Translations under genes and position numbers: made by a program | Assembly: GCF_001644035.1 (NCBI RefSeq) | Contig: NZ_LUUG01000107.1 | Span: 1 to 42,001, forward strand | DNA: 42,001 nt | Reading direction: 5' to 3' | From: Methylomonas methanica | GTDB taxonomy: Bacteria > Pseudomonadota > Gammaproteobacteria > Methylococcales > Methylomonadaceae | Shown here: positions 18,128-27,147 of the stretch, in pieces | How the letters are laid out: every line of letters begins with the position of its first letter | Numbering within the stretch: the stretch's first letter is position 1 | The notes under the pieces: model-generated | Seen by the model: the letters and a program-made list of their open reading frames with translations, nothing else | Database searches by the model: none | Told to the model about the DNA's origin: nothing

Positions 18128-18598
18128 TCAGTGCGAGCCCGTTGCCATGGCTTTTTGAAACTGCCAATAGGCATCGCGCAGTGTACCCAGCAGGGCCACT
18201 TGTTTACGGATATCGGCGAATTCGTTTTCCAAGGTTTCCACCAGTTTCTGCTCCCAGTCTGGTTCACCCTTCAGGATCCGCTGCAGGGGATAGCGATAGC
18301 CAGGACCTTTTTTCAGGTATTGGCAAATCGGTTTAGTTTGACCATTTTGGCGCAGGGTGGCCATCCGGTACCACTCGATGCTAAACGACAAACGACTTTC
18401 ACGACGACGAATCCGAACGCCAATATGCCCGCGCTCTTGGGTGGTCACATGTTGATGTCGCTGATTCATTTGTCGCCAGTAATCATCCACCAACATGCGC
18501 GCGTGGGCATGCAATTGCTCCGCTTTACTCTCCAGCCACACTGGGATGACTGCATCAGTCGGCAGTAAGGATTCTTTCTCGCTATCGTCGCTTTTCAT
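18128..18598 (-). CDS. MobI-like mobilisation protein
   Basis: Codes for 156 residues; GGA is 7 bases before the ATG at 18598. The central IGVRIRRRESRLSFSIEWYR and following QYLKKGPGYRYPLQ segments, plus a helical C-terminus, resemble MobI, the small protein needed for transfer initiation in SXT/R391 and IncA/C elements. In those elements mobI lies directly beside oriT. Here the region upstream of it (18599-18960) is full of repeats, which fits. I recall the family by motif and context only, so the name is probable rather than certain. Confidence 0.62.
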   Translation of the reverse strand: MKSDDSEKESLLPTDAVIPVWLESKAEQLHAHARMLVDDYWRQMNQRHQHVTTQERGHIGVRIRRRESRLSFSIEWYRMATLRQNGQTKPICQYLKKGPGYRYPLQRILKGEPDWEQKLVETLENEFADIRKQVALLGTLRDAYWQFQKAMATGSH

Positions 18599-18960
18599 GA
18601 ATTTTCCTAATACTTAACTTCAGGGATTTAGAGTGGTCGTCCCTGAGGGATTTTGGGGGGGATTTTCCGGTTTGACACAGGGCTAAGGCCAAAAACCTGT
18701 ACAGACATTCAGACGCCGCGTCCCTGAATACTTAGGGATATGTTCTGCGAAACATGGCCAGGTTGACATCGATGTTCCCTGATAACCGGTTTATCGGCCT
18801 GTCCCTGTTCAGACACGGCACATCGCCAATGACTGAAAACGTTCGCTGAATGTCCCTGATAGATCAGGGAATCGCCGTACGGAAATCCTGCACAGGTTTA
18901 TGCGCTGAGTCTGATCAAAACCTGCCGCGGATTCTAGGCGAGGTAAAAACCGATGGACTG
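18599..18960. other. Repeat-rich intergenic region, candidate oriT
   Basis: No gene. The heptamer TCCCTGA occurs six times in 251 bp: forward at 18640, 18721, 18776 and 18853, reverse (TCAGGGA) at 18620 and 18864, plus a variant TCCCTGT at 18802. Several pair as dyads: TCCCTGATAGATCAGGGA (18853-18870, 8-bp arms), TCCCT-G-AGGGA (18640-18650) and TCCCT-N8-AGGGA (18721-18738). In SXT and IncA/C elements oriT lies next to mobI, so this is the likeliest oriT and auxiliary binding region. Inference from position and repeats. Confidence 0.6.
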
Positions 18961-18961
18961 A

Positions 18962-18989
18962 CAATAAAGGCCAAAATCGGCCTTTATTG
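18962..18989. promoter_or_regulatory. Putative operator B (related inverted repeat)
   Basis: CAATAAAGGCC (18962-18972), AAAATC, then GGCCTTTATTG (18979-18989): perfect 11-bp arms with a 6-bp centre. It shares the AATAAAGG/CCTTTATT core with operator A and stands between divergent mobI and traF. Confidence 0.7.
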
Positions 18990-19015
18990 CAACCAAGGTA
19001 AAAAAAATTGCCCTG

Positions 19016-19055
19016 TCGTACAAATTAGGTCGAATTTGACTTTTATTGCACACGA
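19016..19055. promoter_or_regulatory. Putative operator C (degenerate copy of A)
   Basis: TCGTACAAATTAGGTC (19016-19031), GAATTT, then GACTTTTATTGCACACGA (19038-19055). The left arm matches the left arm of operator A at 13 of 16 positions and the right arm is also related. It ends 31 bp before the traF start and 27 bp after operator B. Confidence 0.6.
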
Positions 19056-19086
19056 ATAGCCAGGTGACTGGTGTAACAATAGGGCT

Positions 19087-20103
19087 ATGAACCCATATCC
19101 CTTCGTATTGTTGATGTTAATGACGTTATTGCTGCAGGCATTGACCGCCTCGGCTGATGAGGCTGTCGACAGGCCGGCTGCGTCGTATTTCGAAGACAAA
19201 CAACGCGGCTGGTTTTGGTATGAGGTGCTGCCGGAGCCGGTTAAAAATGCCCAACCCGAAACCCAAGCCGATCAGGTAAAGCCCAAGCCTGACATCAAAC
19301 CGCCCAGTGTTGTTCAAGCTGAAGTTGATCACAAAGCTCAAGCCCAGACTGCTGTAGAACCTCAACCCCTCTCATCCGCCTGGTTCAAGCAAAACCTGGA
19401 GCATTACCTAAACCAGGCCATAGACGATCCGAGTCCCGAGAATGTGGCGGCGTTTTATTACCTGCAGCGGGTGATGATGGATAAAGCCGAGCGGTTTACC
19501 AATGCCGCGCGTTACGTGGTGATGTCCGATCCGCAACTGGATGAAACGGTGCGCCGGCCAGTGGCTACCTATGCCGCGAATGAAGCCAATCATCAAGCCA
19601 GCGTGGTGGCCGAGCGTGCTTTGAAAGCGATTGCCGCCCAAGCCGGTATTTTGTTTTTCTTCCGCTCCGATTGCCCGTATTGCCATGTGCAGGCGCCGAT
19701 TCTGGCGATGCTGGAAAACGCTTACGGATTCAAGATTTATCCCGTGTCGCTGGATGGTTTACCGATGCCGAATGGCTTTTTCAATGAGTTCAAACGGGAT
19801 AACGGTCAGGCGGCCATGTTGGGGGTTGAGCAAACCCCTGCGCTGTTTCTGATGAAACCGCCCAAGCAAATTGTACCTTTGGCGCAAGGCGCCTTGTCGT
19901 TGGAGGAACTCACCGGACGGATTCTGCTGGCCGCCAAGGAAGCCGGTTGGATCGATGCCACGCAATACCAAACCACCCAGGGCATTCGTAACACACCCAT
20001 GTTGTTACCGGCCGCCGGTAGCATCAGCCCTGCGGTCACTCAAGATCCATTGTCACTGATCCAGGCATTGCAACGCAGTGCGCAAAGGGGGAGTACACCA
20101 TGA
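19087..20103 (+). CDS. traF: F-type conjugation protein TraF (thioredoxin-like)
   Basis: Periplasmic assembly factor of the F-type mating apparatus, 338 residues. A signal peptide (FVLLMLMTLLLQALTASADE, residues 6-25) precedes a variable Pro/Gln-rich part. The C-terminal thioredoxin-like domain begins AGILFFFRSDCPYCHVQAP with a CPYC redox pair at Cys196 and Cys199 and a TPALFL cis-proline loop. Many TraF proteins lack the cysteine pair; here it is intact, so disulphide chemistry is possible. The stop overlaps the traH start as ATGA. Operators B and C lie directly upstream. Confidence 0.9.
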   Translation: MNPYPFVLLMLMTLLLQALTASADEAVDRPAASYFEDKQRGWFWYEVLPEPVKNAQPETQADQVKPKPDIKPPSVVQAEVDHKAQAQTAVEPQPLSSAWFKQNLEHYLNQAIDDPSPENVAAFYYLQRVMMDKAERFTNAARYVVMSDPQLDETVRRPVATYAANEANHQASVVAERALKAIAAQAGILFFFRSDCPYCHVQAPILAMLENAYGFKIYPVSLDGLPMPNGFFNEFKRDNGQAAMLGVEQTPALFLMKPPKQIVPLAQGALSLEELTGRILLAAKEAGWIDATQYQTTQGIRNTPMLLPAAGSISPAVTQDPLSLIQALQRSAQRGSTP

Positions 20104-21563
20104 TGTCGTTTTCATGTCGATTTCGCTATCGCTACCAATATCGCCAGGTATTAGTATTGATTCTGTTGGTTGAGAGTGCCGTTCCAGCCTATGCCGACCT
20201 GCAACAGGAAATGGACAGCATGTTCGGCACCATGACCAACTACACGGCACCGACCGCGCATTTGGGACAGCGCCGTGGCGTGATTACCGGCGGCAGCTTG
20301 GTGACGCGCAATGGCATCACTAATACCAACCTGGTCTCGTTTGTACCACCGTCGTTCAGTGCCGGCTGCGGTGGTATCGATTTATTTGCCGGCAGTTTTA
20401 GTTTTATCAACTTCAACCAGTTCGTGCAATTGATGCGTAACGTGGCCGGCAATGCAGCGGGATATGCGTTTCAGTTAGCCGTTGGTGCCATGTGTCCCTG
20501 GTGTGCGTCGGTAATGACTGACCTGCAAAAGAAAATCCAGGAGATGAACCAGATGTTCAGCAACTCCTGTCGCTTGGCGCAAGGCCTGGTCAACGATACG
20601 GTCAAAGCTTTCGATCTGCAAAGCAAAACCAATCTGTCCAATGCCTCGTTTACCCAAGGCATCTCGGATGTATTTTCAAGCTGGACCAATACCAGTACCC
20701 TGGGTGATCCGGTACAGCAGATCAAACAGAACGATCCGACGGATATGACCAAGATCATCCAAGGCAATTTGGTGTGGAGGGCTTTAGTCAACCAAAACGC
20801 CGGTGGTTGGTTTAGGTTTGGCGGCAACAGTTTGCTAGAAGCGGCGATGAGTATTTCCGGCACGGTGATCGTCGACGCCCCGCAAGCCGCGCCCGACGGC
20901 AAAGGCGAAAACAATGCCATCAGCGCGCCGCCACCGGTGTTGCGTATCAAGGATTTGATGTACGGCAACGACGCCGACAACAGCTATCAAACTGTCAGGA
21001 TGTACACCTGCAGTGATGGCCACGATGCCGATCAGTGTCTGAAACCTATGGTCCAAAACGTCAATCTGGTGGGCTTGAAGCAGCGGGTGATGGACATCCT
21101 GTTGGGTTCGGCGAATTCAGGCAACGGGCTGATCTACAAATTTTCGACCAACAGCGGTCAAATCACCGATAGCGAAAAAGCCTTCATGCAAACTGTGCCG
21201 GATGCCATCGGCGGCATGATTCATAACCTCGCGCGGGAAGACGCTGGTATTGCCAAATTGTGGGCTGAAGAAGCGGCACCGGTGATTGCCCTGGAACTGG
21301 CGCAGCTAATCGTCAACGATTTGCTCACTGCCGTACAAACCGCCGCACACATGAATGACCATGCCTACGCCAAGTTGCTGATGGATGCTCTGAAAGATGC
21401 TAGAGAGCAAATCCAGGACGAATACGTCACCATTGCCGGACGCTATGGCAATCCGCAAACCTTGATGGCGTTTTACCAGCAATTGATGACCACCGTGAAG
21501 CCTAAACACTATGGCACCGTGGCGCAATTGCCGGCGTCTGGCACCGCTTGGCCGACGCCTTAA
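20100..21563 (+). CDS. traH: F-type conjugation protein TraH
   Basis: Periplasmic/outer-membrane protein of 487 residues needed for pilus assembly and mating-pair formation. After a signal peptide (VLVLILLVESAVPAYAD, about 17-33) come family hallmarks: ADLQQEMDSMFGTMTNYT, the GCGGIDLFAGSFSFINFNQF block and the CPWCASVMTDLQKKIQEMNQM segment. Length is close to F and SXT TraH. Its ATG overlaps the traF stop, and traG starts 113 bp downstream. Confidence 0.93.
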   Translation: MMSFSCRFRYRYQYRQVLVLILLVESAVPAYADLQQEMDSMFGTMTNYTAPTAHLGQRRGVITGGSLVTRNGITNTNLVSFVPPSFSAGCGGIDLFAGSFSFINFNQFVQLMRNVAGNAAGYAFQLAVGAMCPWCASVMTDLQKKIQEMNQMFSNSCRLAQGLVNDTVKAFDLQSKTNLSNASFTQGISDVFSSWTNTSTLGDPVQQIKQNDPTDMTKIIQGNLVWRALVNQNAGGWFRFGGNSLLEAAMSISGTVIVDAPQAAPDGKGENNAISAPPPVLRIKDLMYGNDADNSYQTVRMYTCSDGHDADQCLKPMVQNVNLVGLKQRVMDILLGSANSGNGLIYKFSTNSGQITDSEKAFMQTVPDAIGGMIHNLAREDAGIAKLWAEEAAPVIALELAQLIVNDLLTAVQTAAHMNDHAYAKLLMDALKDAREQIQDEYVTIAGRYGNPQTLMAFYQQLMTTVKPKHYGTVAQLPASGTAWPTP

Positions 21564-21676
21564 TGGAGTCCGCATGAGGCTCTGTCCGAACAGTACTACA
21601 AGACTCGCTTACCGGTGCTTTCTATCAATCGTAGGCGTGTCTTCGTTTTACCCTATTTCTTTAAAGGCAATCGCCC

Positions 21677-24600
21677 ATGTTTGAAATCTTCTCGGTGGGC
21701 GATTCCGCCTATTTACAAGCCGTCCTCAATGCGATTGCGATGATCTCTGGCACCGGCGACTACAGTGCCGCTGCTGCCGTGGGTGGTTTGATTGGTGTGA
21801 TCATCGTCATGCTTAGAGCCTTGTTGCAATGGGATGGTCGCGGCATTCGTTATCAGGATTTATTGTTGGCGTATGTGTTGTGGTTGATGCTGTATGCGCC
21901 GTCGGTGCAGGTGTCGATCGAGGATGCCTATACCGGCAGCGTGGTGGTGGTCGACAACGTACCACTGGGTCCGGCGGTGGTCGGCAGTGTGATGTCGAAC
22001 ATGGGTTATCGCACCACGCGCTTGTTCGAACAAGGCTTTGGCACACCGTCGATGACCGGCAATGGCTTTGCCGACAGCTTGCAGACCTTGACGGCGGTAA
22101 GGAAGAATTTGTTGTCGCGGATTAATCTGGGGGCGGCCAACGTGCCGAATGCCGGCAGTGACATGGAAACCTCGTTTGCCAATTACGTGCGGGAATGCAC
22201 CTTGACCGGTGTCGATCTAAACCAGAAATCAGTAGATGCCATCTTGCGCGATGCCGATCCGTTGAATGCGATCAGGTTTGATTCCGACATCTACATGACC
22301 CAAATCTATGTCGGCGGCCAACCGCAAACCAAAACCTGCACGGATGCCTGGGCCGATTTGAGCGTGGTGGCCACCGGTAATTTCGCGACGGCGCTGGAAG
22401 GGTTGTTGCAACCGACCTTGGGCGTACCGGCGGCAGGCGATACGGTGCCGAAAATCCAGGATGCCTTTGATGCACTGGCCGGCCCTGGCGTAGTCGATGC
22501 TGCCGATTACATGCTGATGTCGGCGATCCTGCCGATGTTCGAGAAAGGCGTGATCGGCCGGCATGAAGACGGCTTGCATTGGAACAAAGCGGCGATGGTC
22601 GAGCAAGCCATCCAGCAACGCAACACCCAATGGGCCGCCGAACAAACCCTGTTTGCCAAGATCGTCCGGCCTATGATGGCGTTCATCGAAGGCTTGAGTT
22701 ATGCCATCGCGCCGATCATGGCCTTCGTGGTGATGCTGGGCAATGTAGGCATCCGGATGAATATCGGCTACTTCTCAATGTTGCTGTGGATCCAGTTGTG
22801 GATGCCGATTCTGGCGGTGATCAATCTGTTCATCCAAATGTCGGCCGCAGGCAAAATGGCGGCACTGACCACCGCCACCTACAACTTGCCGTCGATGATG
22901 GGTATCTACCAGTTGGACATGGAGTTGCAACAATGGCTGTCGATTGGCGGCATGCTGGCCGCTTCGACGCCGGCCATCACCTTGATGCTGATTTATCGCG
23001 GGGCAGTGACTACTACCCATTTTTTGGGGCGGATGGACGGTGGCGATTACGTCAACGAGAAAATCGCCACGCCGGATGTGATCAGTCCGGCGCCGGTATT
23101 GAATGCGCAAGCGCAGCATCAATACAGTCCGTTGTCGGCGATTACGCAAACCGGAGTCGACAAAGTGCTGCCCACCTTTACCGCCGGGAAGGACATGAGC
23201 GCTGCCGTTTCATCTGCCTATTCAGCGTCCGAGCAAGCCACCAATAGCTTTATGCATAGCGTGTCGTCCACGGCGTCGAAATCGGCTAGCATCAGCAGCG
23301 ATGCGTTTGATAGTCGTTCATTGGGCAATCAAATCGCCAGCAGTTCCAGTTATACCGACGCCTATAATCGTCAGTTTGGTGAAGCCTTCGCTAAGAAACA
23401 TGCCGATACAGGCATCTCTGCCGATCACTTTTCGGCACTAGTGGCCGGTAGTGCAAACGCCGGCGGCAAGACCTCAAACGATAAATTGAGTGCGGCGATT
23501 TCGGGTCGGCTCCAGAATGACTTTAAAGTGGGTCAGGACAAATCTGATGCCATTGCCGCCGACATCAGTCAGACCGTCAACGACAGTCAGGGCTATCAGG
23601 CCGGGTTGGCGAAAAGCCTGGCGCTGGATGCGCAAACTGGAACTCGAAACGTCGCGTCAATGGGGCTACAAAATCAATCGTTGTCCTCGCTGCAACACAG
23701 TGCAACCGATGCGGTATCCGCCAGTGAATCCTATCAACAAACCCTATCGGCCCAACAACGCTTCGGAACGCAAGCCAGTTTCGGCGCGGCGGAAACGGGA
23801 TACAAAATCGCGCATGATCCCGGCTTGATGGAACGCCTGGATCGGACATTGGATCAATACGGTTTGCGAGGCGATACGCAACGACTGGCATCGCAATGGA
23901 AAGCGGCAGGTTGGATCAGCGATGCCGATCAAGCCTATGCTGCCGCCGGCATGTCGTTATTGACCGGTTTTTCGTCACCCAGTTACCGCACGCTGGATGA
24001 TCAACAATCGCACCAGGCGCACATCTCGGGTTACCAACTGCTGGGCGATGCCTTTAATGCGCCGCAGGCCGATCAAAGCTGGAATGCCAACCATAACGAA
24101 TCGCTGAAAACCAATGCACCGGAAACTGGTAGGGTTCAATCAGTCGTCGAACAGGCCAATCTCAAAGACCCACGCGCTGAAACCGAATCGTTAAATCAAC
24201 GAACACGGGCACAGATTGGTTCAGCGACGGGAAAAATTGCCGGTGGCGAAGCCCGTGTTGAAGCACAACACGATCGAAATCTGGCTGAGCGTGAACAAAA
24301 CTCAAGAGAAGGCTTTGGGAAATTGGCGAATGTCAAGGCAGAGCATTTTAGGCAATCGATTGCGGCTGCGGCCAATGACACGCCTTCGGCAGCGGAGGCC
24401 TCATTTAACTACTTGGGAGGTAGTCTTTACAATTCAGCGAAAAATATTGAAGCCGTCGGCGCGGGTGCCAAAGGATCGCTGAATGAATTCATTGCGCATG
24501 CTGAAGAAGCGTATTCAAAAAAAGCGGACCATTGGGAAGCGATTAAATACGGAGCCTCTCAATCTCAGGCTGGATTTACTGAAGCCACCAAACAGTGGGC

Positions 24601-24874
24601 CGACCAACGTGTGGGTGCCGTTTCGGATCGACTAACCTCAAGCCAACAAGCCTATTACCGCGCCGCGATGATCGATACATTCGCAGGTATCGCTGTTTTT
24701 GGTGAGAAAGCTGGCGATTTGGGTGCCGCGAAACAGAAATTACTGGATGAGGAAGGGCAAGATAATGGCAGCAATATTGCCCAATTGCTAAAACAAGCGG
24801 CCGGTCAGAACAGAAAGGATCTGATTGACCAGATCGGGAATTACAACCGAGCCCTTGGAAGAATTAATTATTAG
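21677..24874 (+). CDS. traG: F-type conjugation protein TraG (mating-pair stabilisation)
   Basis: Inner-membrane protein of 1065 residues. The N-terminal half has several membrane segments: about residues 30-52, 57-76, and a cluster near 330-390 (YAIAPIMAFVVMLGNVG, YFSMLLWIQLWMPILAVINLFI). The long C-terminal half is periplasmic, rich in Ser, Ala, Gln and Asp, and helical. In F and SXT systems TraG works in pilus assembly and mating stabilisation, and its C-terminal part determines recognition by the entry-exclusion protein. AAAGG precedes the ATG. The last 11 bases overlap a convergent gene at 24864, which is worth noting because exclusion genes usually sit next to traG. Confidence 0.92.
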   Translation: MFEIFSVGDSAYLQAVLNAIAMISGTGDYSAAAAVGGLIGVIIVMLRALLQWDGRGIRYQDLLLAYVLWLMLYAPSVQVSIEDAYTGSVVVVDNVPLGPAVVGSVMSNMGYRTTRLFEQGFGTPSMTGNGFADSLQTLTAVRKNLLSRINLGAANVPNAGSDMETSFANYVRECTLTGVDLNQKSVDAILRDADPLNAIRFDSDIYMTQIYVGGQPQTKTCTDAWADLSVVATGNFATALEGLLQPTLGVPAAGDTVPKIQDAFDALAGPGVVDAADYMLMSAILPMFEKGVIGRHEDGLHWNKAAMVEQAIQQRNTQWAAEQTLFAKIVRPMMAFIEGLSYAIAPIMAFVVMLGNVGIRMNIGYFSMLLWIQLWMPILAVINLFIQMSAAGKMAALTTATYNLPSMMGIYQLDMELQQWLSIGGMLAASTPAITLMLIYRGAVTTTHFLGRMDGGDYVNEKIATPDVISPAPVLNAQAQHQYSPLSAITQTGVDKVLPTFTAGKDMSAAVSSAYSASEQATNSFMHSVSSTASKSASISSDAFDSRSLGNQIASSSSYTDAYNRQFGEAFAKKHADTGISADHFSALVAGSANAGGKTSNDKLSAAISGRLQNDFKVGQDKSDAIAADISQTVNDSQGYQAGLAKSLALDAQTGTRNVASMGLQNQSLSSLQHSATDAVSASESYQQTLSAQQRFGTQASFGAAETGYKIAHDPGLMERLDRTLDQYGLRGDTQRLASQWKAAGWISDADQAYAAAGMSLLTGFSSPSYRTLDDQQSHQAHISGYQLLGDAFNAPQADQSWNANHNESLKTNAPETGRVQSVVEQANLKDPRAETESLNQRTRAQIGSATGKIAGGEARVEAQHDRNLAEREQNSREGFGKLANVKAEHFRQSIAAAANDTPSAAEASFNYLGGSLYNSAKNIEAVGAGAKGSLNEFIAHAEEAYSKKADHWEAIKYGASQSQAGFTEATKQWADQRVGAVSDRLTSSQQAYYRAAMIDTFAGIAVFGEKAGDLGAAKQKLLDEEGQDNGSNIAQLLKQAAGQNRKDLIDQIGNYNRALGRINY

Positions 24875-25481
24875 CCAAACCTTTAACGCTGCGGCGGGTT
24901 TTGAATAGCTGCAATAATCCAAACAGTAGGCCTCGGACTAGCATGATCGAAAATAAAAGCACCACATAGGAAGTCCACTCATGGATTTGCTGAATCAGGA
25001 CCATGGCCAACACTACCAAGATGGCCCAGTAATAATTGCTTTCATGGCCAAGTTTAGCTGCCAGCTGTTCAATAGCTTGGTAGGCCAGTTCTGCTAAAGC
25101 CAACAACCCGAAGACGACGGTACCGTATAGGGAAATGTGTCCTAAGCTGCTTGAAAGAAGACCCTTCGAGCTTAGTAATCCGATAAAGCAAAATCCAATG
25201 ATAGCAGTTGCAAAACCGTAAAAGGCCGAAAAGGACAACGTTCGAGTTTGAAAACGTCGTAATAAACGTCCAAAGCCGCTTTCGAATTTCGAGAAAGTAC
25301 TGCCGCAAAACGGGCAAATCGATTTCAGTGGCTGGCCATAGTAAGTGACAACTCGTGGCACCATAGAGCGTTTACAGTCATGGCAATGTACAGTGGCATG
25401 ATGTCCGCTAAAAACTGAATGGACGTTCGATTGCTGAATCGTGGCTCGGCCTTTAAATCGGTTTGATAGAGAGGATGACAT
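24864..25481 (-). CDS. Zinc-ribbon membrane protein, possible entry-exclusion factor
   Basis: Codes for 205 residues from the ATG at 25481 (GGGAG 6 bases upstream). An N-terminal zinc ribbon has CHDC and CPFC cysteine pairs about 29 residues apart, followed by four hydrophobic segments (FYGFATAIIGFCFIGLL; ISLYGTVVFGLLALAELAY; YWAILVVLAMVLIQQI; YVVLLFSIMLVRGLLFGLL). It is an inner-membrane protein. The gene converges on traG and overlaps its end by 11 bp. In SXT/R391 and IncC elements the exclusion gene eex adjoins traG, so that role is a reasonable guess from position; the family itself is not recognised. Confidence 0.6.
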   Translation of the reverse strand: MSSSLSNRFKGRATIQQSNVHSVFSGHHATVHCHDCKRSMVPRVVTYYGQPLKSICPFCGSTFSKFESGFGRLLRRFQTRTLSFSAFYGFATAIIGFCFIGLLSSKGLLSSSLGHISLYGTVVFGLLALAELAYQAIEQLAAKLGHESNYYWAILVVLAMVLIQQIHEWTSYVVLLFSIMLVRGLLFGLLQLFKTRRSVKGLANN

Positions 25482-25800
25482 CAATAGCTCCCGAATATCA
25501 TAGTGCGATTATCGTACGTGTATATTGCAGGATTTCCAAGTCATAATATTGAAATTATTGGATTATTTTACCTTAAAGTTGATCTATTTACACCCTCAGT
25601 CCGACTCGGACTGAGAGCTCATTTATTTTGTCTGTAAGCGCTGAGAACACCTTGCTTCATTTGCAATTTGTTAGAAACGAATTTAGATTTCTGACACTCG
25701 ATTTATAAATCAAAGTTTGCAAACAAACTCATCTTCAAGAATGGTACTTTGCTGTCCAAGGCTTGAGCATCATAATCTGGTCTGTTTCGATTTATGTCCA
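25482..25800. other. Intergenic region with a 21-bp perfect dyad
   Basis: No gene. It holds CTCAGTCCGA, C, TCGGACTGAG (25595-25615), a perfect 10-bp-arm inverted repeat with a single-base centre, followed by AGCTCATTTATTTTG. It could be a terminator read rightward or an operator for the leftward membrane-protein gene. The remainder is AT-rich with no recognised signals. Confidence 0.5.
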
Positions 25801-26949
25801 TCAGCCCGCCAGCAATTCGATATATGACTGGTAACTGTAACTGCGGTTTTTTTTAAGCCCGGTAAATTCCACTACGATACTCAGCTCCTCCAAAACCTTG
25901 ACCGCCGCCGTGGCGGTTGGGAAGGTCGTGTTCAATTTCTGGCGCACCTGTTCGATGCTGAAGCGCGGCATCATAGGCAGAACCTCGAACAAACGATAAC
26001 TGGCCGGGCCGACTTTCGTCGCAGCCAGCAGGCGCCGCCGATCCGCCGTGATCAGGCTGGCAATTGCCACAATATTGCGTTCGGCATCGGTCGCGGCCAC
26101 AGCCACCGCTTCCAAAAAGAACGATACCCAGCCTTCCCAGTCACCCTCGCTACGGATGGCCGACAAACGGCGGTAATACTCGCTCTGATGTTGTTTCAAG
26201 TAGCCGCTAAGATAGAGCAAGGGTTCTGGCAATAAGCCCCAATGCTCCATTAATGCCGCAATCAGCAAGCGACCAATCCGGCCGTTGCCATCCAGAAACG
26301 GGTGAATGGTTTCAAATTGGGCATGCACCAAGGCAATTTTTACCAATGGCAGTAACCCGTCAGACGGTGTTGCATGAATGAACCGTTCTACATCGGCTAA
26401 CAAATCCGCTACCCGTTCTGCCGGTGGCGGTACAAACGCCGCATTGCCGGGCCGGGTACCACCAATCCAGTTCTGCGAGCGGCGCAACTCGCCGGGTTGT
26501 TTACCCGTGCCTCTTGCTCCGTCCAGCAGTAATTGGTGCGCATTGCATAACAATCGTACGCTGATTGGCAGACCGTCGGTAGCGCGTAAGTTTTCCTGCA
26601 CCAGACGGAATGCTCTGAGATAGTTGGTTACTTCCTCCACATCGTCGGTATTACTGACGGCAAAGCCCGCTTCATCATCAAACAAGTCGGTTAACGTCGC
26701 TTGTGTGCCCTCGATTTGTGAGGTCAGTAACGCCTCCTTTCGGATCGCGCTATACAACAACCAATCCACCGACGGCACAAGGCCGGATACCCCCGACAAC
26801 CTTGCCAAGGCCAACTCTGCGTTATGATTCAGCCCCGCAAAGCTTTCGACGGCCAAAGGGGGATTGGCCGGCGGTAAGGCATGCGGGACAAACGCCCGCA
26901 CCGGCTCGCCCAAAGTTGTAGAAGTGATGTAATCGCCAGTGCTGCGCAT
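25801..26949 (-). CDS. Fic-family AMP-transferase with N-terminal inhibitory helix
   Basis: Codes for 382 residues. The Fic core HPFLDGNGRIGR (216-227) has the catalytic His and the full loop for nucleotide binding. An inhibitory motif TSQIEG (76-81), of the (S/T)xxxE(G/N) type, lies upstream in the same chain, placing it in class II, which is self-inhibited through the glutamate. A Fic_N-like domain covers residues 25-110, and the C-terminus (RFSIEQVRQKLNTTFPTATAAVKVLEEL) is a winged helix that may bind DNA. Such standalone Fic proteins are widespread; the target here is unknown. There is no separate antitoxin gene, as expected for class II. Confidence 0.9.
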   Translation of the reverse strand: MRSTGDYITSTTLGEPVRAFVPHALPPANPPLAVESFAGLNHNAELALARLSGVSGLVPSVDWLLYSAIRKEALLTSQIEGTQATLTDLFDDEAGFAVSNTDDVEEVTNYLRAFRLVQENLRATDGLPISVRLLCNAHQLLLDGARGTGKQPGELRRSQNWIGGTRPGNAAFVPPPAERVADLLADVERFIHATPSDGLLPLVKIALVHAQFETIHPFLDGNGRIGRLLIAALMEHWGLLPEPLLYLSGYLKQHQSEYYRRLSAIRSEGDWEGWVSFFLEAVAVAATDAERNIVAIASLITADRRRLLAATKVGPASYRLFEVLPMMPRFSIEQVRQKLNTTFPTATAAVKVLEELSIVVEFTGLKKNRSYSYQSYIELLAG

Positions 26950-27147
26950 GATATTTAAATTCTTTTTAATTATTCGCCAACATATTAAAGCATTCTTTAA
27001 TTCAAGGCATAGCTTTCAAAGAATTCTTGAATTTGCAAAGTTTGCTCTACTGGGTTATCAAACGCTATAGAAGTCTTACATCAGCGAAGGGTTGCGCCAT
27101 AAGGTAGAGAAGACGATCTCGAATCGATGCCCCAATGTCTCGAATGC

